This document shows positions 55,079 through 64,000 of a stretch of 64,000 nucleotides of DNA, piece by piece; within the stretch, counting starts at the first letter, position 1, and each line of letters begins with the position of its first letter. The position numbers and the translations under genes were made by a program. The notes beneath the pieces were generated by a model. The model worked only from the letters and a program-made list of their open reading frames with translations. It made no database searches and was not told the origin of the DNA. This stretch comes from Deltaproteobacteria bacterium. Its GTDB lineage: Bacteria; Desulfobacterota; Desulfobulbia; Desulfobulbales; Desulfurivibrionaceae. The stretch covers positions 40,451 through 104,450 of the forward strand of contig DUZU01000003.1 of assembly GCA_013349285.1 (NCBI GenBank). The letters are read 5' to 3'.

Positions 55079-55999
55079 ATGAGTGAGATGAATAAAATTC
55101 AGGTACATGTTTCAGCGGACCTCTGCAGCGGCTGCGGCCTTTGTCTTACAGTCTGCCCCAATGATATCTTTACCCTGCACCGGAACAAGGCCATCGTGAC
55201 CGGCGGCCGTTGCCTGGGCTGCGAACATTGCCGGGCGGTCTGTCCGGCCGCGGCAATCAGCATCTCCGGCATCGACCCCGAGCTGATCCTGCAAACCATA
55301 ACTACCGACAACCGTTGGCTGCCATATGGCCAGACAGACCCCGCCCAGCTGGTGCGACTGATGCGCTCCCGCCGCTCCTGCCGCAACTTTAAAAAGAACC
55401 CCGTATCCCGCGAGCAGCTGGAAGACCTGGTAAAAATCGGCACCACCGCCCCCTCCGGCACCAACAGCCAAGGCTGGACCTTCACCATCCTGCCCACCCG
55501 ACAGGCGGTGGTGACCCTGGGCGACCAAATAAGCGGCTACTTTAAAAAACTCAACCGGCTGGCGGCCACCCCCGGACTGAGACAACTTCTTAGGTTTATC
55601 GGCAAACCAGCCTTGGACAACTATTTTCGCCGCTATTACCAGACCATCGACAAGGGTCTGCGCCAGTGGGAAGAGGAAAATCGTGACCGCCTTTTCCACG
55701 GGGCCACCGCGGCAATCATCATCGGCTCAAAACCGGGGGCCAGCTGCCCCATGGAAGACGCCATGCTCGCCAGCCAAAACATCCTGCTGGCCGCCCATGC
55801 CATGGGCTTGGGCACCTGCCTGATCGGCTTTGCCGTGGCGGCCATGGCCAAAGATGCAAAGATCAAAACCGCGATCGGCATCCCGCAACAGGAGCCGATT
55901 TACAGCGTCATCGCCCTGGGCTACCCGGCCGAGCCATATCAGAGGCTGACCGGCCGCAAAAAGGTCGAGCCGAGATACTTCACGGGACAAGACCGATGA
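55079..55999 (+). CDS. Ferredoxin-nitroreductase fusion protein
   Basis: A 306-residue protein. The first 65 residues hold two four-cysteine motifs (CSGCGLCLTVCPNDIF and CLGCEHCRAVCPAAAI), a 2[4Fe-4S] ferredoxin. The rest is a nitroreductase domain (RRSCRNFKKNPVSREQLEDLV, TAPSGTNSQGW, LGTCLIGFAVAAM) that binds FMN. The fusion is common in anaerobes and would let ferredoxin reduce the flavin directly; the substrate is unknown. The stop overlaps the start of the helicase gene by four bases, so both are translated together. Confidence 0.85.
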   Translation: MSEMNKIQVHVSADLCSGCGLCLTVCPNDIFTLHRNKAIVTGGRCLGCEHCRAVCPAAAISISGIDPELILQTITTDNRWLPYGQTDPAQLVRLMRSRRSCRNFKKNPVSREQLEDLVKIGTTAPSGTNSQGWTFTILPTRQAVVTLGDQISGYFKKLNRLAATPGLRQLLRFIGKPALDNYFRRYYQTIDKGLRQWEEENRDRLFHGATAAIIIGSKPGASCPMEDAMLASQNILLAAHAMGLGTCLIGFAVAAMAKDAKIKTAIGIPQQEPIYSVIALGYPAEPYQRLTGRKKVEPRYFTGQDR

Positions 56000-57345
56000 C
56001 TCCACCTTTCACCCTCACCGTCGGCGCCGAGGCGAAGCTCGACAATGCCGGCCCCAGCCTGCTCGAGGCCCTGAAAAAACAGCTGACCATCGACAACCCT
56101 CAATATAAAGATGCGCAGAAATATGGGCGCTGGATGGGGAAAAAACTCAAACCCCACCTTTATTTTTATGCCCAACAGGGCGACACCATTACCTTCCCCC
56201 GGGGCTATGCCAACCAGGCCATCCTGCTCGCCCGCAAATTCATGCGCTGCGCCCCGCAGATTATCGACCTGCGCAGCGAACTGGCCCCCATCGACTTCAA
56301 CTTTACCGGCCAGCTCCGACCCTATCAGCAGGAGGCGATCGAGGCGATCACCAAACGGGATTTCGGGGTGCTCGAAGCGGGCACCGGCTCGGGCAAAACC
56401 GTGATCGCCCTGGCGGTGATCGCCAAAAGAAGGCAACCGACCCTGGTTCTGGTCCACACCAAGGAGCTGCTCTACCAGTGGGTCGAGCGGGTCCAGGCCT
56501 TTCTTAATATCGAAGCGGGGCTGATCGGCGACTCTAAATTTGAGATCAAACCGATCACCATTGCCATTGTCAATTCGGCCCGCAAGCATCTTGACAAACT
56601 GGCCCCCCATTTCGGCCAGATCTGCGTGGACGAGTGCCACCGGGTGCCCTCCACCCTGTTCACCGAGGTGGTCACCGCCTTCAGCTGCCGTTATCTCTTA
56701 GGCCTTTCCGCCACCGCTTTCCGCCGGGACGGGCTGACCAAGCTGATCTACATGTATCTGGGCGACCGGGTCCATAAGGTCGATCTCCACGACCTGCATC
56801 AATCCGGAGCCGTGCTCAAACCCCAATTCATCCAGCGGGCCACCGAATTCAGATACGTCTATCGCGGCAACTACCAGGCGCTGATGAAGGCCTTAACCGG
56901 CGACAAAACACGCAATGCACTCATTGTCGCCGACATCGTCAAAGAGCTGGAGGCAAACCAGGGCACCATCCTGGTGGTCAGCGACCGGATCAAGCATTGC
57001 GAGGAGCTGGCCCGCCTGCTTGAGCAAAAGAACCGCCGGGTCGTGGTGCTCACCGGCAAGCTGCCGGCCGACCAACGAAGCGCCATGGTCGAAGAGATCC
57101 GGGCCGGAGAGGTCAAGGTATTGATCTCCACCGTCCAGCTCATCGGCGAGGGCTTTGACTGTCCGGATCTCACCACCCTCTTTCTCACCACCCCGATCAA
57201 ATTCACCGGCCGCCTGCTGCAGGTGGTGGGCCGGGTTCTGCGGCCGGCGGCGGACAAACAGCCCAGGGTCTACGATTATGTCGATCCGGTGGGGGTGCTG
57301 AGTTCCTCGGCCCAAAGCCGCTGGCTGACCTTTCAGGGCGGGTGA
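55996..57345 (+). CDS. XPB-like superfamily 2 DNA helicase
   Basis: A 449-residue helicase with motif I EAGTGSGKTV, motif II VDECHRV (DECH box), motif III LSATAFRRDG, and motifs V and VI (LIGEGFDCPDL, QVVGRVLRPA). A 100-residue N-terminal domain precedes the core (RPYQQEAIEAI Q-region). It resembles bacterial XPB/SSL2-type helicases that act in DNA repair. No Bax1-like nuclease is next to it. It is coupled to the upstream nitroreductase through an ATGA overlap, which is an odd pairing. Confidence 0.8.
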   Translation: MTPPFTLTVGAEAKLDNAGPSLLEALKKQLTIDNPQYKDAQKYGRWMGKKLKPHLYFYAQQGDTITFPRGYANQAILLARKFMRCAPQIIDLRSELAPIDFNFTGQLRPYQQEAIEAITKRDFGVLEAGTGSGKTVIALAVIAKRRQPTLVLVHTKELLYQWVERVQAFLNIEAGLIGDSKFEIKPITIAIVNSARKHLDKLAPHFGQICVDECHRVPSTLFTEVVTAFSCRYLLGLSATAFRRDGLTKLIYMYLGDRVHKVDLHDLHQSGAVLKPQFIQRATEFRYVYRGNYQALMKALTGDKTRNALIVADIVKELEANQGTILVVSDRIKHCEELARLLEQKNRRVVVLTGKLPADQRSAMVEEIRAGEVKVLISTVQLIGEGFDCPDLTTLFLTTPIKFTGRLLQVVGRVLRPAADKQPRVYDYVDPVGVLSSSAQSRWLTFQGG

Positions 57346-57433
57346 GGGGCTGAGTGTGGCCCCCAGCATCTACACCCGGCATCACCCGCCCCTTGTCATG
57401 ACCATCACCATCTACCCAAAAACATAATATAAT

Positions 57434-57460
57434 TTGACACAAATCTATTTTTATTATAAT
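57434..57460 (+). promoter_or_regulatory. Promoter abutting the DUF4143 ATPase start (possible leaderless transcript)
   Basis: TTGACA (57434-57439) and TATAAT (57455-57460), both perfect but spaced 15 bases. The start codon at 57470 lies nine bases past the -10, so the transcript would have almost no leader, in keeping with the absence of a ribosome site. Confidence 0.45.
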
Positions 57461-57463
57461 TAA

Positions 57464-58618
<1,155 letters not shown>

Positions 58619-58689
58619 GGGAACCAAAGCGGGGCACCGGTCTTCCGATCTTGCCGCCACCCCGGTTGCCGCCCCCCCTTTCCTGTCCC

Positions 58690-59181
58690 TTACGCCGCGT
58701 TATGATAAGTAAACCATTCATCGCGCAACTCGTCGTAGAGCTGCACCCGCCACCCTTCCACCTCGACCACACTCATCTGCATACTGTCGAGCAGGGATTC
58801 GCCCTGGGCCAGGAACTCCACCGGACATTCCGTTGCCAGGCCGGTGATCTCCAGCTCCGTGAACTCCACCGGATGGATGCGGCAGACCAGGGGTCGGACC
58901 GGGCCGGGCAACTGACAGCCTTGCGGGGTTAGAAAATGACAGCGGCGGTCCCGGCCGTGCTTGAGCACCCTCCGCGAGCCGTCACGGGTCAGGGTGTAAC
59001 TGTTCCAGTTAGGATCATCCTCCTGCTCGAGATAGGCCGGCGAACTCGGGCGCCGCATTTCAAAAAAATCATGCTGCCCGCCATGCCCGCTTATCCGCCG
59101 GATATCCCCCATGGTCACGATGATGTCACGATTCAAACAGCAAGACCTTTCCAGTTGCGCACACTGCCTGCAGATACACAT
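58690..59181 (-). CDS. YkgJ-family cysteine-cluster protein
   Basis: A 163-residue protein with the YkgJ-type cysteine arrangement: MCICRQCAQLERSCC at the start, then CHFLTPQGCQLPGPVRPLVCRIHPVEF, and a final Cys in TECPVEF. The family probably binds zinc or an iron-sulfur cluster and has no settled function. The start is at ATG 59181. It is convergent with the DUF4143 gene and divergent from the aminotransferase. Confidence 0.75.
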   Translation of the reverse strand: MCICRQCAQLERSCCLNRDIIVTMGDIRRISGHGGQHDFFEMRRPSSPAYLEQEDDPNWNSYTLTRDGSRRVLKHGRDRRCHFLTPQGCQLPGPVRPLVCRIHPVEFTELEITGLATECPVEFLAQGESLLDSMQMSVVEVEGWRVQLYDELRDEWFTYHNAA

Positions 59182-59658
59182 TGGTTGCCTCCATGTTTCC
59201 GGTTGCCCCCGGAACTCCTCTAAAGACTATTGAAGCGGCATACGGAATTATGCTCAAACGGACCAAACCATCCATTCTTTCACCAAACCACTATGCCGGT
59301 TGGGGTAATCCCCTTTGTTTAAATCAGAATTTTATCTCGTGCGGATGCACACCGGAAAACGGCCGACCGCGGAAGGGCCAGGCCTTTCAGAAAAAAAGGA
59401 CGCTATCGTCAATCCATCATTAGATATTAAAGTCAACCTTGATGATCCCCTTTTGCCTATGCCCCAATATATCATTTCCCGCCGGGGGGCCGCAAGATGA
59501 ATAATAGACCGCAAATAGACTCCCCGGAAAAAGATATACCCCATTGCCGGGAGCGATGATCGGAGGGGAAAAATTGCTTTTTCGAGTCGCCTAAAAATTA
59601 CGAACAGGTTAAAAAGATAATCTAATCAAAAATAACCCCTTACCTCCGAGGTTTAAAA
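59182..59658. other. Intergenic region before the aminotransferase
   Basis: 477 bases. Short open frames are present but have no ribosome sites and biased compositions. No hairpin terminator, tRNA or repeat is seen. Confidence 0.5.
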
Positions 59659-60831
59659 ATGGCCATCTCCCAAAAAATGTCAGAGTTTGCAACCCGCTCC
59701 TCCTGGATCAGAAAGATGTTTGAGGAAGGAGCCAGACTCAAGGCCGAATTCGGCGCCGAAAACGTCTTTGATTTCAGCCTGGGCAACCCGGATCTGCCGC
59801 CGCCGGCCCAATATCGGGAAAGCATCAAGGAGATCATTGCCGATGAGGCCCCGGGCAGCCACGCCTATATGGCCAACTCCGGCTACCCCTTTGTCCGCCA
59901 GGCCGTTGCCGCACAAATCTCCAAGGAACAGGGAATGACCATCAGCGGAGAGGAGATCGTGATGACGGTGGGCGCGGCCGGCGGCCTGAACGTGATCATG
60001 AAAGCGCTCCTCGACCCCGGCGATGAGGTGATCATCCTCGCCCCCTTTTTCGTGGAATACCATTTTTACATCGACAACCACGGCGGCGTAGCCAAGGTGG
60101 TGAACACCGCCGCCGACTTCAGCCTCGATCTGGCGGCCATCGAAAAAGCGATCAATCCCAAGACCAAGGCGATCATCATCAACAGCCCCAACAACCCCAC
60201 CGGCCAGATCTATTCGGCCGCCGAGCTTGCCGCCCTCGGCCGGATCCTGGCGGCGGCGCCGCGGACCGTCTACCTGATCGCCGACGAGCCCTACCGCAAG
60301 ATCGTCTATGACAACCTTGCGGTGCCGAGCATTTTTGCCGCCTACCCGAACAGCCTGGTGACATCTTCCTATTCCAAGGATCTCTCCCTGCCCGGCGAGC
60401 GGATCGGCTATATCGCGGTCCACCCCCAGAGCAGCGACCACGACCCGCTGCTCGGCGCCATGACCCTGGCCAACCGGATCCTGGGCTTTGTCAACGCCCC
60501 GGCCCTGATGCAGCGGGTGGTCGCCAAGCTCCAGGGCGTAACCGTGGACTGCTCGGTCTACACCCGGCGGCGGGAGCTGTTTTGCCAAATTCTCCAGGCG
60601 GCGGGCTATGAATTCATCCCGCCCAAAGGCGCTTTTTATCTCTTCCCCAAATCACCGCTCGCCGACGACACCGCCTTTGTCCGGCTGCTGGCCGAGCAGA
60701 AAATCCTGGCCGTCCCCGGCCAAGGCTTCGGGATGCCCGGTTATTTCCGCCTGGCCTTCTGCGTTGAGGACAAGGTCATTGCCGGGGCCGCCGAAGGTTT
60801 CAACAAGGCGATGGCCATGGCCGCGCGCTAG
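59659..60831 (+). CDS. Class I/II PLP-dependent aminotransferase
   Basis: A 390-residue cytosolic enzyme of the aspartate-aminotransferase fold. The PLP lysine is K240 in TSSYSKDLSLPGERIGY, and NSPNNPTG (N178) is the conserved turn that contacts the substrate carboxylate. VGAAGGLNVIMKAL is the phosphate-binding region. The amino-acid substrate cannot be given. GAGG lies nine bases before the ATG. Monocistronic, with a possible terminator just after the stop (GGGCG-ACCGG-CGCCC, then eight T at 60855-60862). Confidence 0.85.
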   Translation: MAISQKMSEFATRSSWIRKMFEEGARLKAEFGAENVFDFSLGNPDLPPPAQYRESIKEIIADEAPGSHAYMANSGYPFVRQAVAAQISKEQGMTISGEEIVMTVGAAGGLNVIMKALLDPGDEVIILAPFFVEYHFYIDNHGGVAKVVNTAADFSLDLAAIEKAINPKTKAIIINSPNNPTGQIYSAAELAALGRILAAAPRTVYLIADEPYRKIVYDNLAVPSIFAAYPNSLVTSSYSKDLSLPGERIGYIAVHPQSSDHDPLLGAMTLANRILGFVNAPALMQRVVAKLQGVTVDCSVYTRRRELFCQILQAAGYEFIPPKGAFYLFPKSPLADDTAFVRLLAEQKILAVPGQGFGMPGYFRLAFCVEDKVIAGAAEGFNKAMAMAAR

Positions 60832-61075
60832 TGGGCGACCGGCGCCCTCCGCTGTTTTTTTTAGCGCACAGGCGCAAAACATAATTTTATCAATATAGAT
60901 CCACACTTAGTTGCAGAGCAAAATGGATTGTGATAGCATTTTCAGTGAAGGTCTTAAAACGGATTTTTTCAATAATCTCAAATTGGACAAAGCTCTTTGC
61001 GCCTGCCGGAAAACCTCAAACAAAGATTATTGAAAACAGTCCCGCAACAACCACTGCCTTTAGAGGATCACCGCG

Positions 61076-63115
61076 TTGTTTGACAGCTTTAAAATAAAAA
61101 AATTGCTCGGCAGATATGCCGCCGCCCCAACCGGTCAGCAGGAAGAGGAACTGCTTGCCGAACTTAAAAAGTTTGGCCCGCCTGCGGTGCGAGCAACCAT
61201 TGAGGCCTTTCAGCAAAAAAAAATTGCGGCCCTCAAAGCCCAGTATCTGCTCACCAAGATCTGCTCCGAGAGCAGCATGGAAGAGATTGTCCCGCTGATC
61301 GGCGACCCTTACGACGAAGTGCGCCGAGTGGCCAAGGAGATTACCATCCAGAAATGGAGCAAATCTTCCTGGCCGATTCTGGTCGAACTCCTTAAAAGCG
61401 TTGACACCTATTCCCGAACCAATGCCACGGAACTGCTCTGCACCTTCAAGCCCGAGGCCTGCATCCCGGAACTGGTTTCCATCTTCAACCATGGCAGCCC
61501 GGAAACCAAACGCTGCATCATCAAAGTAGTCAGCCAGATCAGCAGCCGGACCAGCACCCGGCTGGTGATGAGCGCCTTGAACGATCAGAACTGGCAGGTG
61601 CGGCTGGCGGCGGTGCGCAGCCTCAGCATCCTGAAGGCCGCGGAAAGCGTCGATCTGCTGATCGACAAACTCGTGGAAAAAGATTCCCAGATGCGGATGC
61701 TGGTCCTCGAAGCACTGGAGGCCATCGGCGACCGAAAAGCCGCCCCCTACATGATCGATCTGCTCAGAGATGATGACATGATGGTCCGCCAGCGGGCCAC
61801 CGACTGCCTGATCCACATCGCCGATGCCAAGATCGTCCCCGAGGTCCTGGCCTTGATGCGCGACAAAGACGTCAACATCCGCCGCTGCGCGATCGAGGTT
61901 CTAAAAAACCTTAAAGACCCGGCCACCAGCGAAGAACTGATGCGGGCTCTCAAGGACTCGGACTGGTGGGTCCGACAGATCGCAACCAGCTCCCTCACCG
62001 AACTGCACGGCGACAACAACATCACCCGCGGCTTCATCACCCTGACCCGGGACCCGGACGAAAACCTGCGCCGGTGCGCGGTGGAATTTTTCAACAAGGT
62101 CATCGACCCGGCCGCTTACGATGCCCTGATCGAGCGGCTGGAAGACGAAGACTGGTGGGTGCGGGAAAAGGCCATCCGCGCCCTCGGCAAACTGAAAAAC
62201 GAACAGGCAATTGCCCCCCTGCTCAACAAGCTTGATGACCGGGAAGTGGCCTGGTCCGTTCCCGCCGCCCTGGCCGCCATCGGCGGCCAGGAGGCATTCG
62301 AAAACCTCAAGCGCCTGCTGTTTGCCGACGACAAACGGATGCGGATCGAAGCGATCAAGGCCTGCGCCTGTTTAAAAAGCAAAGAGGCCATCGAGGCGAT
62401 CAAGGAATGCCTGGCCGACCCGCACGAAGAGGTCGCCGCCCAGGCGATTGACGCCCTGAAGGCTTTAACCGGCAAGGCATATAAACCCATCTGCCGCGAT
62501 CAGGGCAGCGGCCAGCCGACCGCCAGCCTGGCCACCCACGCCATCACCCCTGGATCAACGGTCACCGAGGCCATCCTCGTTCTCGATCTCTGCAACTCGA
62601 CCGATATCACCAACCGTTACGGAGATACCTTTTCCCTTAACCTGATGCAGACCCTTACCAACCTGATCGCCCCCATTGCCCGCAAGGAGCAATGCCGCTT
62701 CAGCAAGGGCACCGGCGACGGCTTTTTAATGACCTTTCCCCTGGCTGAAAATGCGGTGCGCTTTGCCCGGGAAACCTTTGTCGCGGTAAACCAGCACAAC
62801 CAACAGGCCGATGACAAAAACCAGATAAACATCCGCTTTTCCATCCATCAGGGCGAAGCCAAGGTGGATGCCCAGGGCGACCGGCTCGGGCTGGCGGTGA
62901 GCATGACCTTCCGGGTGGAAGGGGTCAAACCGGAAGGGATCATCCCCATCGAGAACGGCATGAGCCCGGAAGAGTTCCCCATGGACAATCGCATTGTCAT
63001 CACGGAAACGGTAATGAAGGAGCTAAAGGATATGGCAGGGATCAACGCCAGACTGGTCGGCCTTTTCGAACTCAAGGGCATAACCGGTTTGCACCGGATT
63101 TTTCTGCTCACTTAA
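61076..63115 (+). CDS. HEAT-repeat protein with C-terminal class III nucleotide cyclase domain
   Basis: A 679-residue protein. About residues 20-470 consist of HEAT/PBS-lyase-like repeats of about 31 residues (recurring D-x-(D/N)-W-(W/Q)-V-R and A-x-x-A-L/I patterns). Residues about 498-679 form an adenylate/guanylate cyclase domain with the first metal aspartate in LDLCNSTD (about 503-509) and the second in KGTGDGFL (near 544). The repeats probably bind a protein partner that switches the cyclase. TTG start with AGAGGATC upstream. The next gene, 21 bases on, is a cyclic-nucleotide-binding protein, so maker and reader are adjacent. Confidence 0.82.
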   Translation: MFDSFKIKKLLGRYAAAPTGQQEEELLAELKKFGPPAVRATIEAFQQKKIAALKAQYLLTKICSESSMEEIVPLIGDPYDEVRRVAKEITIQKWSKSSWPILVELLKSVDTYSRTNATELLCTFKPEACIPELVSIFNHGSPETKRCIIKVVSQISSRTSTRLVMSALNDQNWQVRLAAVRSLSILKAAESVDLLIDKLVEKDSQMRMLVLEALEAIGDRKAAPYMIDLLRDDDMMVRQRATDCLIHIADAKIVPEVLALMRDKDVNIRRCAIEVLKNLKDPATSEELMRALKDSDWWVRQIATSSLTELHGDNNITRGFITLTRDPDENLRRCAVEFFNKVIDPAAYDALIERLEDEDWWVREKAIRALGKLKNEQAIAPLLNKLDDREVAWSVPAALAAIGGQEAFENLKRLLFADDKRMRIEAIKACACLKSKEAIEAIKECLADPHEEVAAQAIDALKALTGKAYKPICRDQGSGQPTASLATHAITPGSTVTEAILVLDLCNSTDITNRYGDTFSLNLMQTLTNLIAPIARKEQCRFSKGTGDGFLMTFPLAENAVRFARETFVAVNQHNQQADDKNQINIRFSIHQGEAKVDAQGDRLGLAVSMTFRVEGVKPEGIIPIENGMSPEEFPMDNRIVITETVMKELKDMAGINARLVGLFELKGITGLHRIFLLT

Positions 63116-63136
63116 AAATAGATTCAGGCGACTAAC

Positions 63137-63619
63137 ATGAATAATTCAAACAACGACAACACGCCCCTCGCTTTTAGAATCGAGCATATCTTAAGGGAAA
63201 ATCCTTTTTTTGAAGATTTCACCGATGCCGAACTTGATTTTTTTTCTCAGCACATGAGCCTGCGCAGCTTCCCGGAACGCTCGGTCATCTTCAACAAGGG
63301 GGAAATCGGCAGCTTCCTCTTTTTTGTTGTGGAAGGCGAGATAGAGGTTCGCCTGGAATCATCCGATTACAAACAGATCATTGTTTCCACCTTCCAACGC
63401 GGCGCCTGCGCCGGGGAGATGTCGATTATCGATGATTTCCCCCGCTCGGCTACCCTGGTCACCTCAAGACCCTCCGAGCTGTTGATCATCAGCAAGAGCC
63501 GGGTTAAGGCCATCTGCGATGAAAACCCGAGGCTCGGCCTCAAATTCATCACCGGCATCACCAAAAGCCTGAGCCTGAAACTACGCGAAATCAGCGGCAG
63601 ATACGCCGACCTGGCCTGA
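63137..63619 (+). CDS. Cyclic-nucleotide-binding domain protein
   Basis: A 160-residue protein made almost only of one cNMP-binding domain. The phosphate cassette reads GACAGEMSIIDDFPRSATLV, with the glutamate and arginine that contact the cyclic phosphate and ribose. FFSQHMSLRSFPERSVIFNKGE is the usual start of the fold. No DNA-binding domain is present, unlike CRP. It follows the cyclase gene and may be its effector or feedback partner. Confidence 0.85.
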   Translation: MNNSNNDNTPLAFRIEHILRENPFFEDFTDAELDFFSQHMSLRSFPERSVIFNKGEIGSFLFFVVEGEIEVRLESSDYKQIIVSTFQRGACAGEMSIIDDFPRSATLVTSRPSELLIISKSRVKAICDENPRLGLKFITGITKSLSLKLREISGRYADLA

Positions 63620-63710
63620 TTGGCGCACCACGAAGTTCACGCATAGCCCGAAGCTGTTTTTTCTTCATGTCCTTTGCGCACTTCATGGCCGATAATCGAC
63701 TTACGGATTA

Positions 63711-64000
63711 ATGACTAACCCACCCACCACCCTCATCTTTTGCGGCTGGCTCAAAGCCCTGACCTCCCGCACCCGGCGGACCGATGACCAGGGGGGGATA
63801 ACCTTACCCATTAACCGTAGAACCTCGATCAAGGATCTGATCGAATCATTCGGCGTTCCCCACACCGAAGTCGGCGCCATCCTGGTCGATGAAGAGGAAG
63901 TCACCTTCGACCACATCGTTGGCCACCCCAAGGCCATTACCATCATGCCGCTCCGGCCGCCGGTGGACGTATTGCGCCCCTCCCGGCTAAGACCCCTGCC
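63711..64000 (+). CDS. Mut7-C ubiquitin-like/RNase domain protein (5' part, truncated by window edge)
   Basis: The first 96 residues are in the window, with no stop. SIKDLIESFGVPHTEVGAILVDEEEV and ITIMPLRPP match the ubiquitin-like N-terminal domain that precedes Mut7-C RNase domains. The catalytic domain would lie outside. The ATG at 63711 has only a weak GGAT site. Confidence 0.7.
   Translation, partial: MTNPPTTLIFCGWLKALTSRTRRTDDQGGITLPINRRTSIKDLIESFGVPHTEVGAILVDEEEVTFDHIVGHPKAITIMPLRPPVDVLRPSRLRPL

Overview
The window is a chromosomal segment of an anaerobic or microaerobic Gram-negative bacterium. The best guess is a member of Desulfobacterota, probably near Desulfobulbales. The reasons are: an outer membrane (TamA/TamB), an Rnf complex in the order C-D-G-E-A-B with apbE, a desulforedoxin-type protein beside a rubredoxin, a split glutamate synthase loaded with extra Fe-S domains, and the carboxynorspermidine polyamine route. 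This placement is inferred from gene content; no rRNA is present. Most genes are GC-rich, but the response regulator/kinase gene at 2.45-3.66 kb is clearly AT-rich. No phage, transposase, or CRISPR array is seen.

Layout. 0-5.3 kb: the 3' end of motA, an HD-domain hydrolase, TerC, a response regulator-histidine kinase, a rubredoxin plus desulforedoxin-like pair under a palindromic operator, and two tandem paralogous small membrane proteins with their own promoter and terminator. 5.5-11.8 kb: tamB-tamA. 12-17.2 kb: an OFA-family transporter, a MetE-like protein, MscS and ZntB-like channels. 17.5-19.9 kb: a DUF1538-DUF1538-PII-CBS module. 20.1-21.6 kb: a zinc-ribbon miniprotein and nhaA with a structured leader. 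21.8-28.8 kb (minus strand): rnfCDGEAB-apbE, where RnfA carries an N-terminal periplasmic Ig-like extension. 29.2-34.3 kb: a three-gene glutamate synthase ending at a strong terminator. 35-40 kb: a giant STAND/BTAD regulator divergent from amtB, which has a sigma-54-like promoter. 40.05-40.26 kb: a REP/MITE-like palindromic element. 40.3-43.8 kb: a CheY-like protein and the carboxynorspermidine genes with a wbuC cupin between them. 44 kb: tRNA-Lys(CUU). 44.3-54.9 kb: DEAD-box helicase, Uup-type ABC-F, folA, a hybrid kinase, EttA and a diguanylate cyclase. 55-64 kb: a ferredoxin-nitroreductase/XPB-like helicase pair, a DUF4143 ATPase, a cysteine-cluster protein, an aminotransferase, a HEAT-repeat nucleotide cyclase followed by a cyclic-nucleotide-binding protein, and the start of a Mut7-C protein.

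How the genes fit together. Rnf couples ferredoxin:NAD+ electron transfer to ion movement, and ApbE attaches FMN to RnfG and RnfD. If this Rnf pumps Na+, NhaA would be a natural partner. AmtB and the glutamate synthase form an ammonium-assimilation block with the large regulator next to amtB. Rubredoxin and the desulforedoxin-like protein suggest thiol-iron redox chemistry, often linked to oxygen defence. The most novel-looking parts are the tandem small membrane proteins, the RnfA extension, the DUF1538/PII/CBS module and the 205-bp inverted-repeat element.
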